A DNA stretch of 64,000 bases. Source: Streptomyces paradoxus. Lineage in GTDB: Bacteria > Actinomycetota > Actinomycetes > Streptomycetales > Streptomycetaceae. The translations under genes were made by a program, and so were the position numbers. Location: the NCBI RefSeq assembly GCF_014202475.1, contig NZ_JACHGV010000003.1, positions 1 through 64,000 on the forward strand. The letters run 5' to 3'. A model generated the notes under the pieces. That model did no database searches. It saw only the letters and a program-made list of their open reading frames with translations, and was not told the DNA's origin. Positions within the stretch are counted from its first letter, which is position 1, and each line of letters begins with the position of its first letter. This document shows, piece after piece, positions 42,787 to 50,214 of the stretch.

Positions 42787-43095
42787 ATGCTGACGTCAGT
42801 CGACACTGATCTGATCCGGGTCCTGGCCGATCCGCTCAGGCTTCGCATCGTGACCTTGCTGGCCAGGGAGACGCTGTGCACCACCCACCTGGTGGAGGAG
42901 ACCGGTGCCCGGCAGACCAACCTCTCCAATCACTTGAGAGTGCTGCGCGAGGCCGGGGTCGTCGAGACGGAGCCGTGCGGCCGGTACACGTACTACAGGC
43001 TCTGCCCGGACGTCATCGCCCAGCTCGCCGGCCGGTTCAACGACCTGGCCGAGTCCGCTCGCCATGCCGCCGACAACAAGAGGGCCTGCCCGTGA
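42787..43095 (+). CDS. arsR: ArsR-family repressor, copy 1
   Basis: A 102-residue ArsR/SmtB winged-helix protein: VLADPLRLRIVTLLARETLCTTHLVEETG then RQTNLSNHLRVLREAGVVETEP (recognition helix and wing). The usual metal motif ELCVCDL is replaced by TLCTTHL with a single Cys31, with others at 64, 73 and 101, so its As(III) site must be different from that of the E. coli type. It is likely the repressor of acr3 and arsC. It overlaps acr3 by 4 bases (GTGA). Confidence 0.9.
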   Translation: MLTSVDTDLIRVLADPLRLRIVTLLARETLCTTHLVEETGARQTNLSNHLRVLREAGVVETEPCGRYTYYRLCPDVIAQLAGRFNDLAESARHAADNKRACP

Positions 43096-44201
43096 CCCGC
43101 ACCGAAGCATCCGCGACCGCCGAGGAGTCCTCGGTCGTCGCGAAGCTCTCGACGCTCGACCGCTTCCTCGCCGGGTGGATCCTGCTCGCCATGGCCGTCG
43201 GCCTCGGCCTGGGCCGTGCCGTCCCCGGCCTCGACGACGCCCTCGCCAAGGTCGAGATCGGCGGCATCTCGCTGCCGATCGCCCTCGGTCTGCTGATCAT
43301 GATGTACCCGGTGCTGGCCAAGGTCCGCTACGACAGGCTCGACGCCGTCACCGGCGACAAGCGGCTCATGGCCTCGTCGCTGGTCGTCAACTGGATCGTC
43401 GGCCCCGCGGTCATGTTCGCGCTGGCCTGGATCTTCCTGCCGGACCTGCCCGAGTACCGCACGGGCCTGATCATCGTCGGCCTCGCCCGCTGCATCGCCA
43501 TGGTCATCATCTGGAACGACCTCGCCTGCGGCGACCGCGAAGCCGCTGCCGTCCTCGTGGCGCTGAACTCGGTCTTCCAGGTCCTGGCGTTCGGCCTGCT
43601 CGGCTGGTTCTACCTCGACCTGCTGCCCGGCCTGCTGGGCCTGGGCAACGGCGAGCACCTCGACATCTCCATGGGGAAGATCGTCCTGAACGTCGTCATC
43701 TTCCTCGGCGTCCCGCTGCTGGCCGGCTTCCTCACCCGCCGCATCGGCGAACAGAAGCTGGGCAGGGAGAACTACGAGTCGGGCTTCCTCCCGAAGATCG
43801 GCCCGTGGGCGCTGTACGGCCTGCTCTTCACGATCGTCATCCTCTTCGCCCTGCAGGGGAAGACGATCACCTCGCAGCCGCTCGACGTCGCCCGTATCGC
43901 GCTTCCGCTGCTGGTGTACTTCGCCGTGATGTGGTTCGGCACCTTCGCCCTCGGCAAGGTCATCGGCCTGGCCTACGACCGCACCGCCACGCTCGCCTTC
44001 ACGGCGGCCGGCAACAACTTCGAGCTGGCCATCGCGGTCGCCATCGCCACCTTCGGCGTCACCTCCGGCCAGGCCCTGTCCGGTGTGGTCGGCCCGCTCA
44101 TCGAGGTGCCCGTCCTGGTCGCGCTGGTCTACGTCTCCCTGGCATGGCGGCGTACGTTCGGCCCCGGTCGGCAGTTGACGGCGGCACCGCGGGAGGGCTG
44201 A
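43092..44201 (+). CDS. acr3: Arsenite efflux transporter ACR3
   Basis: A 369-residue ten-helix membrane protein of the ACR3 (bile/arsenite/riboflavin transporter) family. The conserved cysteine and glutamate regions are LARCIAMVIIWNDLACGDRE (key Cys in RCIAMV) and FTAAGNNFELAIAVAIATFG (Glu in NNFELA). GVVGPLIEVPVLVALVYVSL lies near the end. It expels As(III), probably as antiport. GTG 43092 overlaps arsR1 by 4 bases. The protein is a standalone pump; no ArsA ATPase gene is present. Confidence 0.94.
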   Translation: MTRTEASATAEESSVVAKLSTLDRFLAGWILLAMAVGLGLGRAVPGLDDALAKVEIGGISLPIALGLLIMMYPVLAKVRYDRLDAVTGDKRLMASSLVVNWIVGPAVMFALAWIFLPDLPEYRTGLIIVGLARCIAMVIIWNDLACGDREAAAVLVALNSVFQVLAFGLLGWFYLDLLPGLLGLGNGEHLDISMGKIVLNVVIFLGVPLLAGFLTRRIGEQKLGRENYESGFLPKIGPWALYGLLFTIVILFALQGKTITSQPLDVARIALPLLVYFAVMWFGTFALGKVIGLAYDRTATLAFTAAGNNFELAIAVAIATFGVTSGQALSGVVGPLIEVPVLVALVYVSLAWRRTFGPGRQLTAAPREG

Positions 44202-44235
44202 TGCACCGCCTGGGCCGCACCGGCACCGCAGCGCA

Positions 44236-44489
44236 GACCGCGACGGCCCGCTCCTGCGCGTGGACACGGACTCGGGCCCCCGGCACTCCCGGGCGGTGAT
44301 CCTCCCGCCCGTACGCGAAGCCCGCGACCGTGGCCTGCTCAAGGCCGGCCCGATGTTCTCCCGCCTCACCCCCGGCGGGGCCGAGTGGGCCGACGGCACC
44401 CGCACCGAGGCCGACGCGATCATCCGTTGCACCGGCATCCGGCCCGCGCTGTCCCACCTCACGGCGCTCGCCCTCCCGGCGCAGGACGG
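44236..44489 (+). pseudogene. Remnant of a flavin monooxygenase-like gene
   Basis: Between acr3 and arsR2 a frame reads DRDGPLLRVDTDSGPRHSRA, then PPVREARDRGLLKAGPMF, GGAEWADGTRTEADAIIRCTGIRPALSHL. This looks like the last third of a CzcO/ArsO-type FAD/NADPH oxidoreductase (the TG-xRP block near the C-terminus). The N-terminal FAD and NADPH folds are missing, and no start with ribosome site fits. The 3' end is cut by arsR2. It differs from the intact arsO at 45.0 kb, so it is not a copy of that gene. Confidence 0.65.
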
Positions 44490-44870
44490 TCAGGCGGCGG
44501 ACGGCGCGACGGTCAGCAGCTTGCCCATCGCGGCCAGCACGGACGGCTCGACCCGGTAGTACACCCAGGTGCCGCGCCGCTCGGAGGTCAGCAGCCCGGC
44601 GTCCTTCAGCTTCTTCAGGTGGTGGCTCACCGTCGGCTGGGAGACGCCGACATCGGAGATGTCGCACACGCACGCCTCGCCGCCCTCGTGCGAGGCCACC
44701 GCGGAGAACAGCCGCAGCCGCACCGGGTCGCCCAGGGCCTTGAACATCCGTGCGGCGGTTTCGGCCTCCTCGGCGGTGAACGGGCGCTCGGTGAGGGGCG
44801 GACAGCACGGCACCACGGTCTCGGGAACCTCGGGTTCCAGCAGCGGCAGCACCTTCGTCGTATTCGACAT
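44490..44870 (-). CDS. arsR: ArsR-family repressor, copy 2
   Basis: A 126-residue ArsR protein with MFKALGDPVRLRLFSAVAS, ACVCDISDVGVSQPTVSHHLKKLKDAGLL (metal motif CVCD with Cys67 and Cys69) and WVYYRVEPSVLAAM. An N-terminal extension carries Cys22-Cys23 (VPCCPP), recalling the vicinal cysteines of Corynebacterium ArsR. It clearly belongs to a different ArsR subfamily from copy 1. It is divergent from arsO, and its start codon lies inside the first 32-bp operator-like repeat, so autoregulation is likely. Confidence 0.92.
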   Translation of the reverse strand: MSNTTKVLPLLEPEVPETVVPCCPPLTERPFTAEEAETAARMFKALGDPVRLRLFSAVASHEGGEACVCDISDVGVSQPTVSHHLKKLKDAGLLTSERRGTWVYYRVEPSVLAAMGKLLTVAPSAA

Positions 44871-44894
44871 ACGTCTATGTTGACATACGTCGAA
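44863..44894. repeat. 32-bp operator-like repeat, copy 1
   Basis: This 32-bp unit starts TTCGAC and ends GTCGAA, with core GTCTATGTTGAC at 44873-44884. It overlaps the arsR2 ATG. Copy 2 lies 80 bases downstream with the same length and the same 12-base core. It also contains a direct repeat GACATACGTC. It is the probable ArsR2 site for autorepression. Confidence 0.7.
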
Positions 44895-44942
44895 CCAAGT
44901 CGGCGAGGGTGAGCTGCCTCCGGTGAATCATCCCCTCTCGAA

Positions 44943-44974
44943 TTCGATGAATGTCTATGTTGACGGTCATCGAA
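44943..44974. repeat. 32-bp operator-like repeat, copy 2
   Basis: This copy starts TTCGATGA and ends TCATCGAA, an 8-bp perfect inverted repeat, around the identical core GTCTATGTTGAC (44952-44963). A shorter related stretch ATCGACGAATGTCGAAG follows at 45002-45018. Both lie upstream of arsO, so ArsR2 likely controls arsO-arsI. Confidence 0.7.
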
Positions 44975-45033
44975 GCAAGTGCCATGCTGGCAACGCAAGC
45001 CATCGACGAATGTCGAAGCAAAAGGGGAACCTC

Positions 45034-46413
45034 GTGGCCGTGTCCATCAACAGCGTGCTCGACACTGATCAGCTGCCCGTCGTGGTCATCGGAGCAGGTC
45101 CGGTCGGGCTGGCCGCGGCGGCCCACCTCGTCGGGCGCGGCATCGAACCGCTGGTCCTGGAAGCCGGACCGTCGGCCGGTACCGCCGTACGCGACTGGGC
45201 GCACGTGCGGCTGTTCTCGCCCTGGTCCGAGCTCACCGACCCGGCCGCCGAAAAGCTGCTCGCCCCGGCCGGCTGGACCCGCCCCGACGGCTCCGCGTAC
45301 CCGACCGGCGGTGACTGGGCCGAGCAGTACCTGCAGCCCCTCGCCGACGTCCTCGACGGCAAGATCCGTTACGGGGCAACCGTGACCGGCGTCGCCCGCG
45401 CCGGGCGCGACCGCATCGTCGACTCCGGCCGCGACGAGCAGCCCTTCACCGTGCACATCCAGCACGCCGACGGCCGCGAGGAACGGATCAGCGCACGCGC
45501 GGTCATCGACGCCTCCGGCACCTGGTCCACCCCCAGCCCCATGGGCGCCGACGGTCTGCCCGCGCTCGGTGAGAGGTCCGCCGCCGACCGCATCTCCTAC
45601 CGGGTGCCCGACCTGGGCGATCCGGCCGTGCGCGCCCGATACGCGGGCAAGCGCACCGCCGTGATCGGCTCCGGCGCCTCCGCCTTCACCGCCCTCGCCC
45701 GTCTCGCGGACCTGGCCGAGGACGAGCCGGGCACCCACGCGGTGTGGATCCTGCGCCGCGGTATCACCGGCTCCACCTTCGGCGGCGGCGAGGCCGACCA
45801 ACTGCCCGCCCGCGGTGCCCTGGGCCTGCGCGCCAAGGCCGCCGTCGAAGCCGGTCACGCCGGCGCGGCGACCGGATTCCGTACACAGGCTGTGGAGCGC
45901 GACGGCGATCGGCTCGTCCTCGTCGCGGAGGACGGCCGCCGCCTGGATCCGGTCGACGAGGTCATCGTCCTGACCGGCTTCCGCCCCGACCTGTCCTTCC
46001 TCTCCGAGGTCCGCCTCGGCCTCGACGAACGCCTCCAGGCCCCGACCGCACTCGCCCCGCTGATCGACCCCAACGTCCACTCCTGCGGCACCGTCTACCC
46101 GCACGGCGTCAACGAACTGTCCCACCCCGAGCAGGGCATCTACCTGGCCGGCATGAAGTCCTACGGCCGCGCCCCCACGTTCCTCGCCATGACCGGCTAC
46201 GAGCAGGTCCGCTCCATCACCGCAGCGATCGCCGGCGACCGTGAGGCCGCCGAGCGGGTCGAGCTGACCCTGCCGGAGACCGGCGTGTGCGGCGGCGCGG
46301 GCCTGTTCGACGAGCCGGAGAACTCCGAGCAGGCCGGCGACGGATGCTGCTCCGCGCCGAGCTCCCTCCAGATCGGCAGCGGCACCCCGGCCACCGGTCC
46401 CGGTGGCTGCTGA
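45034..46413 (+). CDS. arsO: ArsO-type flavin-containing monooxygenase
   Basis: A 459-residue two-dinucleotide-domain flavoprotein: VVVIGAGPVGLAAAAHLVGRG (FAD loop, about residues 14-34; core GAGPVG), DWAHVRLFSPWSELTDPAAE, and the second loop TAVIGSGASAFTALARLADL (NADPH). It continues with VIVLTGFRPDLSFLSEVRL and ends with YLAGMKSYGRAPTFLAMTGYEQ. The tail is Cys-rich (VCGGAGLF, GDGCCSAPSS, GPGGC), possibly for As(III) binding. ArsO genes are common in actinobacterial ars operons; the exact reaction is still debated. GTG 45034 has AAGGGG about 6 bases upstream. arsI follows after 26 bases. Confidence 0.85.
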   Translation: MAVSINSVLDTDQLPVVVIGAGPVGLAAAAHLVGRGIEPLVLEAGPSAGTAVRDWAHVRLFSPWSELTDPAAEKLLAPAGWTRPDGSAYPTGGDWAEQYLQPLADVLDGKIRYGATVTGVARAGRDRIVDSGRDEQPFTVHIQHADGREERISARAVIDASGTWSTPSPMGADGLPALGERSAADRISYRVPDLGDPAVRARYAGKRTAVIGSGASAFTALARLADLAEDEPGTHAVWILRRGITGSTFGGGEADQLPARGALGLRAKAAVEAGHAGAATGFRTQAVERDGDRLVLVAEDGRRLDPVDEVIVLTGFRPDLSFLSEVRLGLDERLQAPTALAPLIDPNVHSCGTVYPHGVNELSHPEQGIYLAGMKSYGRAPTFLAMTGYEQVRSITAAIAGDREAAERVELTLPETGVCGGAGLFDEPENSEQAGDGCCSAPSSLQIGSGTPATGPGGC

Positions 46414-46439
46414 ACACCCGCATACGAGAGAGGTTCGCC

Positions 46440-46904
46440 ATGTCCCGCGTACAGCTGGCCCTTCGCGTCCCGGACCTGGACGCGTCCGTCGCCTTCTACA
46501 GCAAGCTGTTCGGCACCGAGCCCGCCAAACTCCGAGACGGCTACGCCAACTTCGCCATCGCCGAGCCCCCGCTCAAGCTCGTCCTCATCGAGGGCACGGC
46601 GGGGGAGGTCACCCGTATGGACCACCTCGGTGTCGAGGTCGAGAGTGCCGAGCAGGTCCACGCCGCGACCACCCGTCTCAGCGAGGCCGGTCTCGCCACG
46701 ACCGAGGAGAACGACACCACGTGCTGCTACGCCCTCCAGGACAAGGTCTGGGTCCACGCACCGGGGCAGGAGCCCTGGGAGGTGTACGTCGTCAAGGCCG
46801 ACGCCGGCACTCTGGACAGGCAGCGGGGCAGCACCTGCTGCGCAGACTCGGCCACGGCCGGCAGCGGCGCGAAAGAAGCGGCCACCGCGAGCAGTTGCTG
46901 CTGA
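46440..46904 (+). CDS. arsI: ArsI/CadI-family VOC metalloenzyme (C-As lyase-like)
   Basis: A 154-residue vicinal-oxygen-chelate protein. Candidate iron ligands are Gln5, His62 (RMDHLGVE) and Glu114 (PWEVYVVKAD), with the As-binding pair Cys95-Cys96 in NDTTCCYALQDKVWV. The spacings (57 and 52 residues) match those I recall for Bacillus MD1 ArsI (Gln8, His65, Glu117, Cys96-Cys97). ArsI breaks the C-As bond of trivalent organoarsenicals such as MAs(III). The tail has more cysteines (STCCADSA, SSCC), so metal binding or CadI-like sequestration is an alternative. ATG 46440 follows AGAGAGG by about 7 bases. A terminator follows. Confidence 0.88.
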   Translation: MSRVQLALRVPDLDASVAFYSKLFGTEPAKLRDGYANFAIAEPPLKLVLIEGTAGEVTRMDHLGVEVESAEQVHAATTRLSEAGLATTEENDTTCCYALQDKVWVHAPGQEPWEVYVVKADAGTLDRQRGSTCCADSATAGSGAKEAATASSCC

Positions 46905-46932
46905 CCTCCTGAGGGCTCACCTTCACCCACCA

Positions 46933-46965
46933 GGCCGCGACCGGAACGGGAGACCGGTCGCGGCC
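46933..46965 (+). terminator. Terminator of arsO-arsI
   Basis: GGCCGCGACCGG (46933-46944) pairs perfectly with CCGGTCGCGGCC (46954-46965) through a 9-base loop. The 12-bp stem lies 28 bases after arsI and marks the right end of the arsenic island. Confidence 0.8.
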
Positions 46966-47032
46966 GCGCGTCGTCCGGTCCGGGGCGGACGCCACACCGC
47001 CGCACCCTGCCTGCCCACCACGAAAGCGCAGT

Positions 47033-47464
47033 TCAGGGCCACACAAGGCAGTACGGCTGATGCCCCGCCTCGTGCAGCCGGTGCGAGAAGTCCTGCCACT
47101 CGTGCAGCAGCTGGTAGACGTTGAACGCGTCCCGGGGGCCGCCGCGGTCCGGGACCGTCGACCAGATGAACGCCGCCGCGCCCACGGCCTCCTCGCCGAT
47201 GCCGCGCAGCGGGTCGACGACCGTCATGGGGAGCTTGACCACCGCGTAGTCGGGGTGCAGGACGACCAGTTCCAGGGGCGGGACCTTGTGCAGGGGGACG
47301 CCCTCGATGCCCGTGAGGACCATGGCCGCCATGGTCTCGGGCTTGATCTTCGTGAACATGCCGTTCATGCCGAGCTCGTCGCCGCCGAGCTCCTCGGGGC
47401 GCATCGAGATCGGGACGCGGGCCGCGGTCGCGCCGTCGGGCGCACCGAAGTACTTGTACGTCAC
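47033..47464 (-). CDS. Conserved hypothetical protein
   Basis: A 143-residue protein, mostly well conserved-looking: [67 protein letters not shown], and a Trp/His-rich end [22 protein letters not shown]. No known domain is recognised. GTG 47464 overlaps the stop of a small upstream frame by 4 bases (GTGA), and the sequence after it has strong coding character; longer starts to 47674 are in frame but less convincing. It lies upstream of hemL on the opposite strand. The function is unknown. Confidence 0.65.
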   Translation of the reverse strand: MTYKYFGAPDGATAARVPISMRPEELGGDELGMNGMFTKIKPETMAAMVLTGIEGVPLHKVPPLELVVLHPDYAVVKLPMTVVDPLRGIGEEAVGAAAFIWSTVPDRGGPRDAFNVYQLLHEWQDFSHRLHEAGHQPYCLVWP

Positions 47465-47682
47465 CCCCACCCGACCACCATTCCCGCTGCTCCCGGCCCG
47501 AAGATCGTCGACCTGCCGTTCAGTACGTCCGGCGGCCCGCTCCGGTTCACTCGGTACACCCTGTGTCTGACGCGGTTCCTGAGCGTCCTCCGCCTCGCGC
47601 CGGTGCCTTCCCCGCCGGGCACGTCGAGGACCCAGGTCATCAGTCCCCTCGCCCAGTCCGCCACCGCGATGCATATCTCCAC
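47461..47682 (-). CDS. Possible 73-residue leader gene
   Basis: This frame encodes [20 protein letters not shown] and continues Arg/Gly-rich to [10 protein letters not shown]. No family is recognised. Two things support it: by my count nearly 90% of its codons end in G or C, well above the other frame on that strand, and its TGA overlaps the downstream GTG start by 4 bases, the usual form of translational coupling here. Against it, the sequence is low complexity and no ribosome site is clear. It may be a leader peptide or a chance frame. Confidence 0.3.
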   Translation of the reverse strand: MEICIAVADWARGLMTWVLDVPGGEGTGARRRTLRNRVRHRVYRVNRSGPPDVLNGRSTIFGPGAAGMVVGWG

Positions 47683-47979
47683 CCGACTGCTTTTCTAGGA
47701 CGCGTCGCCCCCGCCGCGCAACCCGATCATCGTGTCAGTGACCTCCCCCACGGCCGCCCGGCGAAACGTACGCCGAAACATCTGACCGCAGGATCTCCGC
47801 AGCTTCCGACCACACCGGGCCGTTTGAGCTGTGGGTATCAGGGTCCAGTCTCGCAGACGACGGGGACCGGGGGGCCGGTTGTCCCACGCCCCGCCCGCCC
47901 ACGCCCCTGGCCTACCCTGAACAGGTCACTGGCACCCGGAGCCCGACAGCGTCGGAGAAGGTCGGAGAAGTCGCAGGTC
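47683..47979. other. hemL upstream region, no gene
   Basis: This 297-base gap holds a TACCCT minus-10-like box at 47913-47918 and the hemL leader. A 10-bp tandem duplication of GTCGGAGAAG (47951-47960 and 47961-47970) doubles the purine-rich ribosome-site region 10-20 bases before the ATG. Nothing else is seen. Confidence 0.55.
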
Positions 47980-49296
47980 ATGAGTGAACTGGCATATCCG
48001 TATGAAGCACCGGCCTCGCAGGCTCTTTTCGACCGCGCGGCGGCCGTCACGCCCGGCGGTGTGAACTCCCCGGTCCGGGCCTTCCGGGCCGTCGGCGGCA
48101 CCCCGCGGTTCATGGTGTCCGGGACGGGCCCGTACCTGACGGACGCGGACGGCCGGGAGTATGTGGACCTGGTGTGCTCCTGGGGTCCCATGATCCTCGG
48201 GCACTCCCACCCCGAGGTCATCGCCGCCGTGCAGGACGCGGTCTCCCGCGGCACGTCCTTCGGCACGCCCGGTGAGGGGGAGGTCGCGCTCGCCGAGGAG
48301 ATGACCGCCCGGGTCGCGCCGCTGGAGCAGGTGCGGCTCGTGTCCAGCGGGACCGAGGCGACCATGTCCGCGATCCGGCTGGCGCGCGGGTTCACGCAGC
48401 GCACCAAGGTGATCAAGTTCGCCGGGTGCTACCACGGGCACGTCGACTCGCTGCTCGCCGCGGCCGGCAGCGGGGTCGCCACCTTCGCGCTGCCCGACAC
48501 CCCGGGCGTCACCGGTGCCCAGGCCGGCGACACCATCGTCCTGCCGTACAACGACCTCGACGCCGTGCGCGAGGCCTTCCGGGCGCACCCCGGCGAGGTC
48601 GCCTGCGTGATCACCGAGGCCTCCCCGGGCAACATGGGCGTCGTACCGCCCGCCGAGGGCTTCAACCAGGGCCTCAAGGACATCTGCGCCGAGAACGGCG
48701 CCCTCTACGTCTCCGACGAGGTCATGACCGGCTTCCGGACCAGCCGCGCCGGTTGGTTCGGCGTCGACGGCGTGGTCCCCGACCTGATGACCTTCGGCAA
48801 GGTCATGGGCGGTGGTTTCCCCGCGGCGGCCTTCGGCGGACGCGCGGACGTCATGGCCCACCTCGCCCCGGCCGGGCCGGTCTACCAGGCCGGCACCCTC
48901 TCCGGTAACCCCGTCGCGACCGCCGCCGGCCTCGCCCAGCTGCGGCTGCTCGACGACGCGGCGTACGCGAAGGTCGACGCCGTGTCGAAGGAGATCCAGG
49001 GCCTGGTCACCGAGGCCCTGACCAAGGAGGGCGTCGCGCACCGGCTGCAGACCGCCTCCAACATGTTCTCGGTGTTCTTCACCGACCGGCCCGTGCGCAA
49101 TTACGAGGACGCCAAGACGCAGGAGTCCTTCCGCTTCACCGCGTTCTTCCACTCGCTGCTCGCGAACGGCGTGTACCTGCCGCCGTCCTCCTTCGAGTCC
49201 TGGTTCGTGTCCACCGCGCACGACGAGCGGGCCGTGCAGAAGATCGCCGACGCCCTCCCGGCGGCGGCCCGCGCGGCCGCGGAGGCGACGGCATGA
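47980..49296 (+). CDS. hemL: Glutamate-1-semialdehyde 2,1-aminomutase
   Basis: A 438-residue class III PLP enzyme that converts glutamate-1-semialdehyde to aminolevulinate. Signatures are [13 protein letters not shown] (substrate N-terminal lid), [51 protein letters not shown] (PLP Asp) and [19 protein letters not shown] (Lys about 273). It supplies aminolevulinate to HemB, encoded 29 kb away. ATG 47980 lies after the duplicated GGAGAAG. It overlaps the histidine phosphatase gene by 4 bases. Confidence 0.96.
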   Translation: MSELAYPYEAPASQALFDRAAAVTPGGVNSPVRAFRAVGGTPRFMVSGTGPYLTDADGREYVDLVCSWGPMILGHSHPEVIAAVQDAVSRGTSFGTPGEGEVALAEEMTARVAPLEQVRLVSSGTEATMSAIRLARGFTQRTKVIKFAGCYHGHVDSLLAAAGSGVATFALPDTPGVTGAQAGDTIVLPYNDLDAVREAFRAHPGEVACVITEASPGNMGVVPPAEGFNQGLKDICAENGALYVSDEVMTGFRTSRAGWFGVDGVVPDLMTFGKVMGGGFPAAAFGGRADVMAHLAPAGPVYQAGTLSGNPVATAAGLAQLRLLDDAAYAKVDAVSKEIQGLVTEALTKEGVAHRLQTASNMFSVFFTDRPVRNYEDAKTQESFRFTAFFHSLLANGVYLPPSSFESWFVSTAHDERAVQKIADALPAAARAAAEATA

Positions 49297-49994
49297 GCGA
49301 CGCGACGAGCCCCCGGAGCGACGAGGACATCACCGTCGTCCACCTGATGCGGCACGGCGAGGTGGCCAACCCGGACGGCATCCTCTACGGCCGTCTCCCC
49401 GGCTACCACCTGTCCGACCTGGGCCGCCGGATGGCCGACCGGGTCGCGGAGCATCTGTCCGGCCGTGATGTGACGCACGTGGTCGCCTCGCCGCTGGAGC
49501 GGGCGCAGGAGACCGCCGAGCCGATCGCGAAGGCGCACGGGCTCGGTCTCGCCACGGACGAGCGGCTGATCGAGGCCGACAACATCTTCCAGGGCAAGAC
49601 GTTCGGCGTCGGGGACGGGGCGCTGCGCAAGCCCGGCAACTGGAAGCACCTGGTCAACCCGTTCCGGCCGTCCTGGGGCGAGCCGTACGTCGACCAGGTC
49701 GTCCGCATGATGAGCGCGCTGAGCGCGGCGAAGGACAAGGCCCGCGGGCACGAGGCGGTCGTGGTCAGCCACCAGTTGCCCATCTGGATCGTCCGGTCCT
49801 ACGTCGAACGCCGCCGCCTCTGGCACGACCCGCGCAGGCGCCAGTGCACACTCGCCTCGCTGACGACCTTCACGTACCAGGGCGACCGCATCGTCTCCGT
49901 CGGCTACACCGAGCCGGCCCGCGACCTGGTCCCACCCCACCTCCTCGCCGGCGCAAAGCCGGTGAAGGGCCAGGACAAGGCGTTCGGAGCGTAG
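49293..49994 (+). CDS. Histidine phosphatase (phosphoglycerate mutase family)
   Basis: A 233-residue branch-1 histidine phosphatase. The catalytic motif is [14 protein letters not shown] (phospho-His about 21, Arg 20), and the second site is [19 protein letters not shown] (second catalytic His). It has the Glu-containing region [19 protein letters not shown] between them. Relatives dephosphorylate sugar phosphates or small metabolites rather than acting as mutases. It overlaps hemL by 4 bases, so it may act in tetrapyrrole or cofactor metabolism, or merely be co-transcribed. A strong terminator follows. Confidence 0.88.
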   Translation: MSDATSPRSDEDITVVHLMRHGEVANPDGILYGRLPGYHLSDLGRRMADRVAEHLSGRDVTHVVASPLERAQETAEPIAKAHGLGLATDERLIEADNIFQGKTFGVGDGALRKPGNWKHLVNPFRPSWGEPYVDQVVRMMSALSAAKDKARGHEAVVVSHQLPIWIVRSYVERRRLWHDPRRRQCTLASLTTFTYQGDRIVSVGYTEPARDLVPPHLLAGAKPVKGQDKAFGA

Positions 49995-50049
49995 GCGCGA
50001 CCGGTCGCGCGATCGGTCGGTCACTTGGCCCGGGCCAGGTGACCGACCG
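49995..50049 (+). terminator. Terminator after the hemL operon
   Basis: A perfect 16-bp palindrome GCGCGACCGGTCGCGC (49995-50010) starts right after the stop codon. A 17-bp stem follows (50014-50030 with 50033-50049, one G-T pair). The two in tandem should stop transcription before the deacetylase gene. Confidence 0.82.
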
Positions 50050-50214
50050 GGCCGGCCACCCCGGAGCCTTCGGGAAGCGGTGGCGGTTCTCGCTTCGCCC
50101 CTTCTGATCGCTTACGACCTCTTCGTTACGAAATCTGCAAACTTCACCGGAACCTCCCCGTTCGCCACGTCCTCTGACTGGGTGACCAGCACGACGTCAC
50201 GAATCGGGGATGCC

